64,000 bases of DNA from Flavobacteriales bacterium UBA1986 (GTDB taxonomy: Bacteria; Bacteroidota; Bacteroidia; Flavobacteriales_G; Salibacteraceae), in contig DDDG01000003.1 in the NCBI GenBank assembly GCA_002336245.1, forward strand, positions 124,438 through 188,437, in the 5' to 3' direction. Positions 26,476-35,295 of the stretch are shown in pieces (within the stretch, counting starts at the first letter, position 1; each line of letters opens with the position of its first letter). The position numbers and the translations under genes are program-made. Below the pieces are notes generated by a model. The model made no database searches. It was given only the letters and a program-made list of their open reading frames with translations, and was not told the DNA's origin.

Positions 26476-28728
26476 CTAATACATTAGACGGCTCCCACTA
26501 CAAAAGGTTGCTTTATTTTTAATAAAACGCAGCGCCTTCTTCTCAGGATGCGATGGAATTCTCAAGAAGTACATTCCCGCATTGAGGCCTTGAAGATCAA
26601 TCCTCGTCCGCAGTCCATCGATCTGAATTCGTCTTAGTAGTTTGCCTTCAACATCGTAAAGTTCTATCTCTTCATAGCTCTCTTCAGTCAACAAGAAGAT
26701 CTCATCTGAAGCAGGGTTTGGAAGTAATTGAATACTCTCTAGAGCAAACTCAGGAGAACCAACGTAGTAGTTGGAGTCTGATAGACCATAAGCGCAGATA
26801 GAGTTTTCGATGAAGACTTGGTAAACTGAGCCAGCAACTGGATTTTGAAGAATGCTATCTCCTTTTAAGCTATCCAAATACACTCCGTTTTTGTACCACC
26901 AGTAATTCAAACCTTTTGGCTTGGCCTCTAAATCCCCATTGGTATTTGTAGTAATGTAACTCTGCGTATTGGGTGGAATTGGGTCACAAAAAAACACACT
27001 TATGCTGTCCCGGCCTATACAAGTATTGCGAGATGATGTTGTTGCACCAGCTTCAAAGATTAGAGGATGCTTTACCGGACCAAGAGCTGTACTCATTACT
27101 GCCGCTGGCACGAAAAGGGCTTGAGAGCTAAATGGCATCCAAGCTGGGAAAGTTCCAGTAGACCACAATCCTGGAGTCATTCTGTTTTTCAGAAACACCT
27201 CATAAGGAAGTCCATTGAGAACATTTCCATCATTTAAAAAGGGAGGTGGTTGAAGAATTGTTGTTGAAGGTTGATCAACTACCTCCACGAAGGCGGAGTC
27301 TCTGCCCCCACAAAAGCCCATGCTGTCAAGAAAGACCAAATGCCGACCTAAACCTGCAGCACCGACATCAAAAAGTCCAATGGAATCAATCACATTAGGT
27401 CCAGACCATACACCACCAGATTGAGAAGCCAAGAGCTGAGCAGTATCGGAAGCATTGCAAAACTGCTGATCGAGTTCTATGGAAGGTGGAAAGGAGCCAG
27501 ATTCCAAAACGACTTTGAAACGTTGACTACTCTTGGCTGGGACCGGGCAAATATCGTCCTGTGCCCGCACGGTAAATGTTCGCTCATAGGGTTGAGTATA
27601 GTCTGCTAACCATTTCACGTGGGCAATCAAAGTATCAACACGACCTGGAACTGGATGTGAAAATGAAACGCTTGCGCCAGGCAATACAGATGCTAGATCG
27701 GAAAAGAAACTTACGCTATCGCCATCTGGGTCAGACAGAGGAATATCAATTTCAAGCAAGGTATTGTCGCATGCACGAACCTTCTTTAAATTGACTTGGC
27801 TTGAAAATGGTCCAGGATTCATGAGATCTCCAATAAGAGGCTCCTGATTGTTGCAAATCATAACTTCAATCGGACAATCGCGATAAACTCTGCCTTTCCA
27901 TGCACCAGTGGAGCGATCGTATTCATCCACTGAAATAACAATGATGTAATTCCCGACAATGCTCTCCTGGAATGTGATGACCCCAGTCTTGCGGTTGATG
28001 TATGAATTCGAAATGGGGTTGCTCGATGTATATGGACTTCCCCATACATGTCCCGTGGGAAATGTGTTGAAACCTTGTGCCAACTTCACAACTAGGCTAT
28101 CTCCTTCGGGGTCAACAATCCCTGGGTCGTACACAGAAGCACGACCTGCACAAAACCTTGGTATAATCTTGTTAGTGAACATGGGGCCATCGTTACAGTT
28201 CGGTGTTGGTGACTGAATTTCAATGGCCATGGCCATTGATGACGAAACAAGGTTGCGGTTGACACCTCGACAGCATGCAAAGTTTCTGATACCCGTCCAA
28301 CCGGTAGAGCAAGGCGGCAAAACAACGAGCTGCCTTGAAATTCCCATCTTATACCCGGGGTATAAACCTCCTGATTGACAATTGCTCGATGAACGGGCAC
28401 CTGGACAAAAATCTCCAACCTCATAGAAGAATGCCAAACTATCGTAAAATAGAGTATCTCCACCGTTTGGAATCGGCAAGGTTTCATTTACCACAGGGCC
28501 TTTCCACAATGGAGAAGAATGACATTGTGAAGTGAAATCCAAAGTAATACCAAAGGCTCCACCACTTGTATTTCCCGAGCAATCTAAATACAGTGTGCCT
28601 ATGATTTCAAAGGTGTCGCCACCAAGGCATCGGTAGGTCACATCAGCTCCGGCAGCATGGCTTGCAGAAAGTTCGAATTGTACAAAGAAGGCGAAGAGAA
28701 GGGGAAGGAGTTTGAATGTTGGTTTCAT
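26476..28728 (-). CDS. T9SS cargo protein, paralogue B, with an extended tail
   Basis: A 750-residue exported protein. After the signal peptide the start SHAAGADVTYRCLGGDTFEI aligns with paralogue A, including FACCRGVNRNL, DPEGDSLVVKLA and the YRDCPIEV segment. It then continues with extra Ig-like or PKD-like modules (about 400-650). The C-terminus has the T9SS pattern LLPNPASDEIFL, IELYDVEGKLLRR, LNAGMYFLRI, RFIKN, but runs 12 residues past the usual end (ATFCSGSRLMY). Adding one base to the A tract at 26516-26520 would give the expected RFIKK-stop, so a 1-base deletion is likely. It lies 18 nt upstream of paralogue A and is probably co-transcribed with it. Confidence 0.83.
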   Translation of the reverse strand: MKPTFKLLPLLFAFFVQFELSASHAAGADVTYRCLGGDTFEIIGTLYLDCSGNTSGGAFGITLDFTSQCHSSPLWKGPVVNETLPIPNGGDTLFYDSLAFFYEVGDFCPGARSSSNCQSGGLYPGYKMGISRQLVVLPPCSTGWTGIRNFACCRGVNRNLVSSSMAMAIEIQSPTPNCNDGPMFTNKIIPRFCAGRASVYDPGIVDPEGDSLVVKLAQGFNTFPTGHVWGSPYTSSNPISNSYINRKTGVITFQESIVGNYIIVISVDEYDRSTGAWKGRVYRDCPIEVMICNNQEPLIGDLMNPGPFSSQVNLKKVRACDNTLLEIDIPLSDPDGDSVSFFSDLASVLPGASVSFSHPVPGRVDTLIAHVKWLADYTQPYERTFTVRAQDDICPVPAKSSQRFKVVLESGSFPPSIELDQQFCNASDTAQLLASQSGGVWSGPNVIDSIGLFDVGAAGLGRHLVFLDSMGFCGGRDSAFVEVVDQPSTTILQPPPFLNDGNVLNGLPYEVFLKNRMTPGLWSTGTFPAWMPFSSQALFVPAAVMSTALGPVKHPLIFEAGATTSSRNTCIGRDSISVFFCDPIPPNTQSYITTNTNGDLEAKPKGLNYWWYKNGVYLDSLKGDSILQNPVAGSVYQVFIENSICAYGLSDSNYYVGSPEFALESIQLLPNPASDEIFLLTEESYEEIELYDVEGKLLRRIQIDGLRTRIDLQGLNAGMYFLRIPSHPEKKALRFIKNKATFCSGSRLMY

Positions 28729-28834
28729 ATAGGATTGTCAGATTAGTAGCACTAATTAGACGTGACTATTCCAAATAGGTTGCCCCATTGCCTTCAAGAA
28801 ACTAGAAAATTGTGATGTGAATCTGAGGCCTCAG

Positions 28835-29263
28835 CTACTCCGCCTCTTCTGAAGAATCTTCTGGAGATTCATCAGCAACCTGATCTTCCGCGGCATCAAA
28901 GAAGTTGGCTTTCACCAAACCATTGTACCACTTCAAGACCTTCTTCATGTCGGAGACGTACACGCGATCGGCATCGTAATCGGGCACTGCGGCAGAGAAC
29001 TGCGTCAAGACATCAGAACCTTTTAAGGAAGCTTCCGCACCTTTCAAAGAGTCTTTGATTTTCCCCATGATCTCAGTCAAAGGAGTATCGCCGGCTTCGG
29101 TGTAAATTGAAATCTCGCTCAACAAACTCAATTGTTGTGTGGCATAAGCCGGGAAACGTTTGTTGTCGTCCAATCCTTCTACAACAACACCATTCTTCAT
29201 TTGGCCCACTACCCGATACAGTCCGGGTTTTCCTGAAATGGCCATAATCTTACTAAGATCCAT
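28835..29263 (-). CDS. DUF5606 domain protein
   Basis: A 142-residue cytosolic protein of a family largely confined to Bacteroidota, function unknown. The hallmark N-terminus is MDLSKIMAISGKPGLYRVVG, followed by a small beta-rich SH3-like segment (GVVVEGLDDNKRFPA), then LSEISIYT and a conserved PDYDADRVYVSDMKKVLKWY helix. The tail is acidic (Glu/Ser/Asp-rich). The ATG at 29263, 4 nt past the subtilase stop, matches the family start; an upstream in-frame extension would overlap the subtilase coding end. It is last in the minus-strand subtilase operon. Confidence 0.85.
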   Translation of the reverse strand: MDLSKIMAISGKPGLYRVVGQMKNGVVVEGLDDNKRFPAYATQQLSLLSEISIYTEAGDTPLTEIMGKIKDSLKGAEASLKGSDVLTQFSAAVPDYDADRVYVSDMKKVLKWYNGLVKANFFDAAEDQVADESPEDSSEEAE

Positions 29264-29267
29264 CTGC

Positions 29268-32012
29268 TTAATTTGATTGCGAATGTAGCATCTTCCTCCG
29301 TTCGATTCCATCGGCGGATTCCAATTCTACAATGTATAATCCATTCTCCAAAGAGGGTACATCGACTTGATGACTCTCAGAATTTTTCGTTCTAAACTCA
29401 AAAACTTTCTTGCCCAAAAGATCGAATAAACGAAGCTCAAAACTTCCTTGAGCCGTCAATTCAACATTGAGCCAATCTGAAAAAGGATTCGGCCAAATTT
29501 TAGCTTTTGAACTTTCAACGGCATCCTCAAGACTTGCAGGCAGCTGCCCTTTTACAGAAGCATAAGTACTATCGGCGCGTTCCTGCAGTTCTTGCAAGGA
29601 CTTTCCTACAATCATCGCGAACACAAAATTCAAACTATCACCGGAAGCTAAACTGTAGGGTCCACTCGACACTTCTTGAAACACATCGGTGCTTGAGTTT
29701 AAGCCCGCACTCAACTTCCCTCCTACCATCACTTCGTACTTTTCGTCGCTGATGAATACATCGGCGTCCACCAAATCAACTCCTCCTTCTCCGCCAGCTT
29801 CATGCGAGATGAAATAGGTGCGATATACATCGGGCTCAATGAGTTGAAGTCCGACATAAAGGCCTGAGTCCTCTGCCTCGGTGGAATAGGTATAGCTCAA
29901 AAATCGCTGGCCATCGAAGTTCCCTTTGTTCAAATCGAAATCACCAATGTCGTAGTCGGTAAACATGGCTCCGTAAAGTCCGGAATAGGTTTCCATCGAG
30001 TTGTTGAAGACTATGTATTCCAAGAAAATGCTTTGGTCCAAGGCCGAGGTATTGCAGGCCCAAGTGCGTTGTTTTACCTGAATGTCGTAGTTCACTTGAT
30101 CCATGAAACCACCACTCGCATAGGTGGAACAAGCATCTGAATTCGGATCGCGGCGCACAAAGTCTGTCGACCTCCAATCGGTTTCCCCAACATCATTGAA
30201 TCCGCGCAAGCGATCCAGCACCACATTCTCAGAGCTCTTCTTGAAGCCCAATGCAAAACCTCCTTCATACAACAAGGAGACTCCACCCTCAAAACTAAAG
30301 CCGTCTCCCTCTTGCTCCGAGTATCGATTGTAGCCAATCAAACCTTGGGAAGTATAGGTGAGCTTCAACTTGTTCTCTTCCACATTGATGTAACTGGTAT
30401 TGAGCGGAAGCTCAATCCATCGTCGAACTGTATCCACTTGGTTTGCCAGCAAAACTTCGATGGAAAGGCGATGGTTGATGGGAACGTATTGGCCGAGTAC
30501 AAATTCGTGTTCGAAACCTAGGTTGTTCACTTTTTGTCCGCGAGTACTTGGACTAAAAGTGTTGCTTGAAACAACATGCGCATAGATGTTGGTGTCCTGA
30601 ATTCTTGTCTGCACAGAAATGAAATCGCTGTTGGCTACAAGTGCTTGAACTTCGAGAAACAATCGGATGGTATCCCCCGGAGCAAACCAATTGTCGCCTT
30701 CGTCGGACAAGCTGTAATCGAGCAATTCTAGGGTTGCGCTGTCGGCCATATTCAAGGCTTTTTCCGCATTTAAGCGACCTGTTCCAAGCCACGACTTCCA
30801 GGGAAGGTTGACAGGCAAATGGTATTTATCGTCGGCGCTGTTGATTACCACAGCCTTCAATTCATCGGTGGTCAAATTCGGACGATATTCTTTCAAAAGA
30901 GACAGAACGCCCGAGACCATTGGGGCAGACATGCTCGTTCCTGAATTGGTGTTGTAGGCCTTCCCTCCTACTGTAGATCGAATCTGAACTCCTGGAGCTC
31001 CCAAGTCAATCCAATTTCCAAAGTTCGAGATGCCGGCCTTGCTTCCATCGTTGTTGAGTGCAGCAACGGCCATTACCTCTGGAAAAGCAGCTGGATAAAA
31101 AGGATCCGGATCGCCGTCGTTGCCAGCTGCAGCTACGATGATGGAACCTTTTGAAATGGCGTAATCCACTGCATCTTTTGCCATGTAGCTCGGGTAGTAT
31201 TCACCCCAAGAACAATTGATTACATCGGCTCCATGATCGGCAGCGTACACTATGGCTTCATATCCGTTTGTGATGTCGAGACGCTCGCCTGCTTTTAAGA
31301 TCATCAAGCGTGCATCGAAACCAACGCCCGAGACTCCTGTTCCATTGTTGGTTCCAGCAGCTGCAATTCCCGCCACATGAACTCCATGGTCGCTGTCGGT
31401 GTATTCTACGTTCCCGTTTTTCTGGACAAAATTCCAGCCCAAGTTGTTGTCTACAAATCCGTCGTTGTCATCGTCTTGACCATTGATTGGATCTGCAAGG
31501 TTTACGAAAATCTTCGTCTGCAAATCGGGATGATCGTCTTCCACACCGGTGTCGATGATGGCAATGACTTGGTCACTGGAAGCTTTACTCAAATCCCAAG
31601 CTGCTGGAGCAGATATGGAGTCGAGGTGATTCTGTTGACTGAAGAGCGGGTCGTTTGGCGTGAAGACTATTTTCGGAATGGACTTCGGCTCAACGTATTC
31701 AAAGATGTTCTTGCTTTTTAAGTAGGAAATCAATTTTCCTGCAGGAAAAGAAGACTCGTACTTCAGAAGGTAAATGTTGGCCAAGGACTGCTCTGCTCGG
31801 GCAGCTGTTTGGTGTTGTGGGAAAATTCTTTCTAGTGAGGAAACTCCCATGCGATCTGCAAAAGCCTTGAGATCTTTCGATTGAAATTCACCTTCATGAA
31901 TCTCATTCTGAAACTCCGACTTGAGCTTAAGGACCAAAGTATTCGGCACAAAGTTTTGCGCCACGACATGCGTCGAAATGAACAGTAGAATTAAGCTGGA
32001 GAATATTCTCAC
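29268..32012 (-). CDS. Secreted S8 subtilisin-like protease with T9SS sorting domain
   Basis: Exported serine protease of 914 residues. A signal peptide is followed by a propeptide-like region to about residue 125. The S8 catalytic triad is visible in IIDTGVEDDHPD (Asp), DHGVHVAGIAA (His) and NSGTSMSAPMVSG (Ser), with the oxyanion Asn in VAAAGNDGD. A long beta-rich accessory region follows, then the T9SS tail KIWPNPFSDWLNVEL, LRLFDLLGKKVFEF, LENGLYIVELE. The GTG at 32012 forms a GTGA overlap with the upstream protease stop and gives a normal signal peptide, so I prefer it to the TTG at 32036. It is probably released or displayed for extracellular proteolysis. Confidence 0.93.
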   Translation of the reverse strand: MRIFSSLILLFISTHVVAQNFVPNTLVLKLKSEFQNEIHEGEFQSKDLKAFADRMGVSSLERIFPQHQTAARAEQSLANIYLLKYESSFPAGKLISYLKSKNIFEYVEPKSIPKIVFTPNDPLFSQQNHLDSISAPAAWDLSKASSDQVIAIIDTGVEDDHPDLQTKIFVNLADPINGQDDDNDGFVDNNLGWNFVQKNGNVEYTDSDHGVHVAGIAAAGTNNGTGVSGVGFDARLMILKAGERLDITNGYEAIVYAADHGADVINCSWGEYYPSYMAKDAVDYAISKGSIIVAAAGNDGDPDPFYPAAFPEVMAVAALNNDGSKAGISNFGNWIDLGAPGVQIRSTVGGKAYNTNSGTSMSAPMVSGVLSLLKEYRPNLTTDELKAVVINSADDKYHLPVNLPWKSWLGTGRLNAEKALNMADSATLELLDYSLSDEGDNWFAPGDTIRLFLEVQALVANSDFISVQTRIQDTNIYAHVVSSNTFSPSTRGQKVNNLGFEHEFVLGQYVPINHRLSIEVLLANQVDTVRRWIELPLNTSYINVEENKLKLTYTSQGLIGYNRYSEQEGDGFSFEGGVSLLYEGGFALGFKKSSENVVLDRLRGFNDVGETDWRSTDFVRRDPNSDACSTYASGGFMDQVNYDIQVKQRTWACNTSALDQSIFLEYIVFNNSMETYSGLYGAMFTDYDIGDFDLNKGNFDGQRFLSYTYSTEAEDSGLYVGLQLIEPDVYRTYFISHEAGGEGGVDLVDADVFISDEKYEVMVGGKLSAGLNSSTDVFQEVSSGPYSLASGDSLNFVFAMIVGKSLQELQERADSTYASVKGQLPASLEDAVESSKAKIWPNPFSDWLNVELTAQGSFELRLFDLLGKKVFEFRTKNSESHQVDVPSLENGLYIVELESADGIERRKMLHSQSN

Positions 32013-34807
32013 TCGTGAATAAATTTCAGACGCCAAAGTTCTCCCTTTTCCTGGATTTCCAGAAAATACTGACCAGAAGGCAAGTCGTTCAGCTCGAGTG
32101 GTCTTTGAGAGTCGAGGATTCCTTCCGAATAAAGCTGCCCAGTTATACCGAACAGTTTGTAGGGACTGGCCTCTATTAAACCACTCACCTGAATTGCCTC
32201 ATTTGTTGGATTTGGAAAGATTGAAAGTCCATTCTTGCCAGCAATCTCAGCTTCACCAACACAAAGCTCAAAAAAGACATCAATGGAGTCGGCGCCAGAA
32301 CATCCATTCGAATCGATGACTGAAATGGAATACGCACTGGGTGAAACTCCTGCATATTCCACAACCAGATTTCGCGCATTGAATCCTGTATTCCATAGAT
32401 AGGACTCAAAAAGTTCAGAAACCAAATTCAATCGACCTCCTTGACAAATCGTATCGCTGGCGGGTCCAATATCCACGATTGGAAGCGGATTGATTTGAAT
32501 GAGGGAGAAGCTGTCGCGCACAAGGCATCCATTCTGATCTTCTAGGTCCAGCCAATACTCACCCACAGTCGAAACCGAGGTGTTTACTCCCATGCTTCCA
32601 TCCGACCATTCTACCACAGGATGCTGGCTGGTTAAAATCCATCGATCGCCCATGCAAATGCTGGTATCGCCTAAGTCATCGATGTTTTCAGGAATGTGCT
32701 CATAGTTCACGACTGGAAGACTTCTTCCAGGGCAACCAAAACTGTCTTCGACTTGAGCAAACAGAGTATCGAGTGCAGAAATGTACTTCACTGAATCTTT
32801 GGAGCCATCCGACAAAGATTGAAAGTCGAAGCCTGGAACATGCCATGGCAAACTGTCGCCGGGGCAATGGCGATTTATCCCAAGAACCGAGACTGGATTC
32901 GGTGTGTAAAGACGGTTTTGAAAGAGCTTTTGCGCATCAATTTTACCAAAGCCGTGTAGGTTGTTTGGCAGACTGCTGGTGAATGCATCTCCAGAGCAAG
33001 CATCTCGAATCAGCTGAACCATCTCATCGGCATCCACATTTGAGCAACGTTCAAGTAGAAGCGCACAAATTCCGGCAATGGCTGGACTTGCCATGGAAGT
33101 ACCTCCGTTTTTAAAATGGAAACCACCGGGAGCGAGATTTACCTGAAGGCTTGGAACTACGCGCATAATGCTGAGGTCGGTCAATTTTCCGGCGGTGAGA
33201 GTTCGTTCCCCTGGGGCAATTAAGTCTGGCTTCTGTACACCAATTCTACTCGGACCTCTGCTGCTTGAGGCGGCCATACTTCCACTTGGTTCAGGAAAAG
33301 TTTGAAGGTTCCCAACATAATCGATGTACTGATCGCGGTTGATGTGATTGCCAACGGTAATGACCGAGGGCAGGCAGGTCCATGAGCTCACCATACTCTG
33401 GTTGAGATCGGGCAGACGGTATTGGGACATTTCAGGTTTTAGACCTGTGTTTGGAAGTCCCTGAGACACGATTTCACTCGTTCCCAAATTTGGGGAAGAC
33501 CAAACATCAAAGGAACCCTTGCCTTTGGCAATGAATCGGAAGAGGTAATTGGATGAATCGGGGTTTGGGATGTAGACCTGAAGTCGGTAACGTCCGTTCT
33601 TTTTCTCTGCCCAAGTTTGCACGATGCCCAAGCGGTTGCCGGAAATCGATTTCAAAGTATCGGTAACTACAGTGTTTAGTCGATTGCTGATGTCATCGAA
33701 AGGCGTTTGTCCGCGGAAGTTGAATCCAATAGGTTCATCGGCACCAAGGGAGAATTGAAGCGAATCGAAGTCGGCGAGGTCGGCCCAGACTTCAAAAAAT
33801 ACGGCACCGTAAAAACTGCTGAACTTAAACCAACTGAATGCGGTGTCGCCATTTAGTAGTGTGTGCAAATGAAAAGGAGCCCAGTTTCCTGAATTGCCAG
33901 CGGCGGCAACCATTGCTCTACCTTTCTGAGCTTTCAGCATTGAGTCGATGCGCAGTGCAGGAAGGTCAAGTCCATCGTGAGATCCCGTGTAAGTTCCTAG
34001 GCTCGTATTCAACACGCAGGGCAATTGTAGGGAGTCGGCAAGGTTCAATAAGAACTGAACGCCATCGGCTACCTTTTCGGTGAAGTTGACCGCACTAAAA
34101 TCAATCGATACTACGGCCAAATCTGCTTCCGTAGCATAACCCGCAAAATCACCAATTGAATCGGGAACTGATTTTCCGTTTCCAGCAGCGATTCCCGAAA
34201 CATTGCTTCCGTGCCCGAAGAAGCTGGGATTGTCAACATGGGTACACAATCCAGAATCAATGTCTTGGGCAGTCCAAACTTGTCCGTAGCCAAAACTGGG
34301 CGTTCGACTTGCGTGAAAGCTTTGCCTCTGATCCCAAATGGCTCTGATTCGAGTATCGCCTGAATCGTTCTGAAAATCGGGATGATTGAAGTCGATGCCA
34401 GCATCCAGGATTCCAACTAAAACACCTTTACCCGAATACGGAATTCCATCGAAGCCCGCTCGGATGCCTTCAGCATTGGTCAACTTGATTGAATTGTTGC
34501 TCAAGACTTGACCTCTATTTGGATTGAGATCTACGGCTTTCACGAAAGGCTGCTCTAGAAGTAACCTCAGCTCTTTGGGCCTTAAGCGGAGAACATGTTT
34601 GGCTCGGAAATGATATTTGTAGAAGAGATTTTCTTGACTCGCATATTCCAGCAGTTGACTGCTTTCAGCCTCTACATAAACATCGAGGAATTCATTGGCT
34701 GCTGCGCGCTCGAGGGCAATCTGGGAAGCAATGTCCAGTTCGATCTGAACTTGGGCATGGCCTAAAGCGGTGAAAAGTAGCATGAAAAAAGTAGCCAAAA
34801 CGCGCAT
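32009..34807 (-). CDS. Secreted S8 subtilisin-like protease with T9SS sorting domain
   Basis: A 932-residue exported protease, first gene of the operon. It has a signal peptide (1-18), a propeptide-like region and the triad Asp135 in GILDAGIDFNHPDF, His in FGHGSNVSGIAAG, and Ser in GGTSMASPAIAG. The region between His and Ser carries a long inserted beta domain, seen in many Bacteroidota subtilases. After the protease come bacterial Ig-like segments (SICMGDRWILTSQHPVVEWS) and the T9SS tail SIFPNPTNEAIQVSG, LPSGQYFLEIQ. It has only distant similarity to the next subtilase, so the pair is not a recent duplication. An exact -7 element lies 4 nt upstream of its ATG. Confidence 0.93.
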   Translation of the reverse strand: MRVLATFFMLLFTALGHAQVQIELDIASQIALERAAANEFLDVYVEAESSQLLEYASQENLFYKYHFRAKHVLRLRPKELRLLLEQPFVKAVDLNPNRGQVLSNNSIKLTNAEGIRAGFDGIPYSGKGVLVGILDAGIDFNHPDFQNDSGDTRIRAIWDQRQSFHASRTPSFGYGQVWTAQDIDSGLCTHVDNPSFFGHGSNVSGIAAGNGKSVPDSIGDFAGYATEADLAVVSIDFSAVNFTEKVADGVQFLLNLADSLQLPCVLNTSLGTYTGSHDGLDLPALRIDSMLKAQKGRAMVAAAGNSGNWAPFHLHTLLNGDTAFSWFKFSSFYGAVFFEVWADLADFDSLQFSLGADEPIGFNFRGQTPFDDISNRLNTVVTDTLKSISGNRLGIVQTWAEKKNGRYRLQVYIPNPDSSNYLFRFIAKGKGSFDVWSSPNLGTSEIVSQGLPNTGLKPEMSQYRLPDLNQSMVSSWTCLPSVITVGNHINRDQYIDYVGNLQTFPEPSGSMAASSSRGPSRIGVQKPDLIAPGERTLTAGKLTDLSIMRVVPSLQVNLAPGGFHFKNGGTSMASPAIAGICALLLERCSNVDADEMVQLIRDACSGDAFTSSLPNNLHGFGKIDAQKLFQNRLYTPNPVSVLGINRHCPGDSLPWHVPGFDFQSLSDGSKDSVKYISALDTLFAQVEDSFGCPGRSLPVVNYEHIPENIDDLGDTSICMGDRWILTSQHPVVEWSDGSMGVNTSVSTVGEYWLDLEDQNGCLVRDSFSLIQINPLPIVDIGPASDTICQGGRLNLVSELFESYLWNTGFNARNLVVEYAGVSPSAYSISVIDSNGCSGADSIDVFFELCVGEAEIAGKNGLSIFPNPTNEAIQVSGLIEASPYKLFGITGQLYSEGILDSQRPLELNDLPSGQYFLEIQEKGELWRLKFIHE

Positions 34808-34811
34808 TACG

Positions 34812-34819
34812 CAAAGGTA
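34812..34819 (-). promoter_or_regulatory. -7 element TACCTTTG, subtilase operon promoter
   Basis: Exact consensus match on the minus strand, separated by 4 nt from the ATG at 34807. It drives the two subtilases and DUF5606, probably as a leaderless mRNA. Confidence 0.6.
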
Positions 34820-34837
34820 CTGAATGGCTTGTGCCGA

Positions 34838-35260
34838 TTAGGCTTCGCCATTGAACGGCGGGATTTCTTCGACGAATTGATGTTTTTGTTCTTGAAAGTC
34901 AATTTTCGCAATGAAATGATCGATGCCGTTGCTCACCAAGAGGTAAGGTGCTTTTAAGACGGTGTTGTAGCGAGCAGCTTGATCAAAGACTTTTTGATTG
35001 ATGGCAACTTCGGGAGCCTTGCATTCGATGAGCAGGAACATCTCGGCCTTGTGATTTCTGCACAGAAGATCTAGCCGTTGACTCATTCCGAGCACTTCCA
35101 CTTTTCGTTCCACCTCCATCAAATTCAGAGGGTAACCCAATTCTGAGTGGAGGTAGTTGATCCATTGTTGTCGCACCTTCTCTTCGGGCGTGAGTTTCAC
35201 GTATTTCTTGCGAACTGGATCAAAGACTTCTTGCGTACCATTCACTTCTCTGACTTTCAT
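34838..35260 (-). CDS. Stand-alone HsdR N-terminal (PD-(D/E)xK) nuclease-like protein
   Basis: A 140-residue protein that matches only the N-terminal nuclease domain of type I restriction subunit R (HSDR_N). The catalytic core is readable: Asp in SQRLDLLC, then IECKAP supplying E-x-K, with the conserved Gln in FDQAARYN. No helicase domain, HsdM or HsdS is nearby, so it is not a restriction system. Similar orphan proteins occur next to holA in other Bacteroidota, as here, where it diverges from holA. A housekeeping DNA-repair or replication-linked role is conceivable, but no function is established from the sequence. Confidence 0.85.
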   Translation of the reverse strand: MKVREVNGTQEVFDPVRKKYVKLTPEEKVRQQWINYLHSELGYPLNLMEVERKVEVLGMSQRLDLLCRNHKAEMFLLIECKAPEVAINQKVFDQAARYNTVLKAPYLLVSNGIDHFIAKIDFQEQKHQFVEEIPPFNGEA

Positions 35261-35265
35261 CGCCT

Positions 35266-35273
35266 CAAAGATG
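35266..35273 (-). promoter_or_regulatory. -7-like element CATCTTTG, HsdR_N promoter
   Basis: Seven of eight positions match TAnnTTTG on the minus strand, 5 nt before the ATG. It lies back to back with the holA element. Confidence 0.4.
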
Positions 35274-35283
35274 AACGAATTTC

Positions 35284-35291
35284 TACTTTTA
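35284..35291 (+). promoter_or_regulatory. -7-like element TACTTTTA, holA promoter
   Basis: Seven of eight positions match TAnnTTTG, 4 nt before the GTG start of holA. Confidence 0.4.
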
Positions 35292-35295
35292 CCCC

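Noticed and set aside
34838..35260. Type I restriction-modification system
   Set aside because: Only the HsdR N-terminal domain is present; no helicase, HsdM or HsdS in the window.
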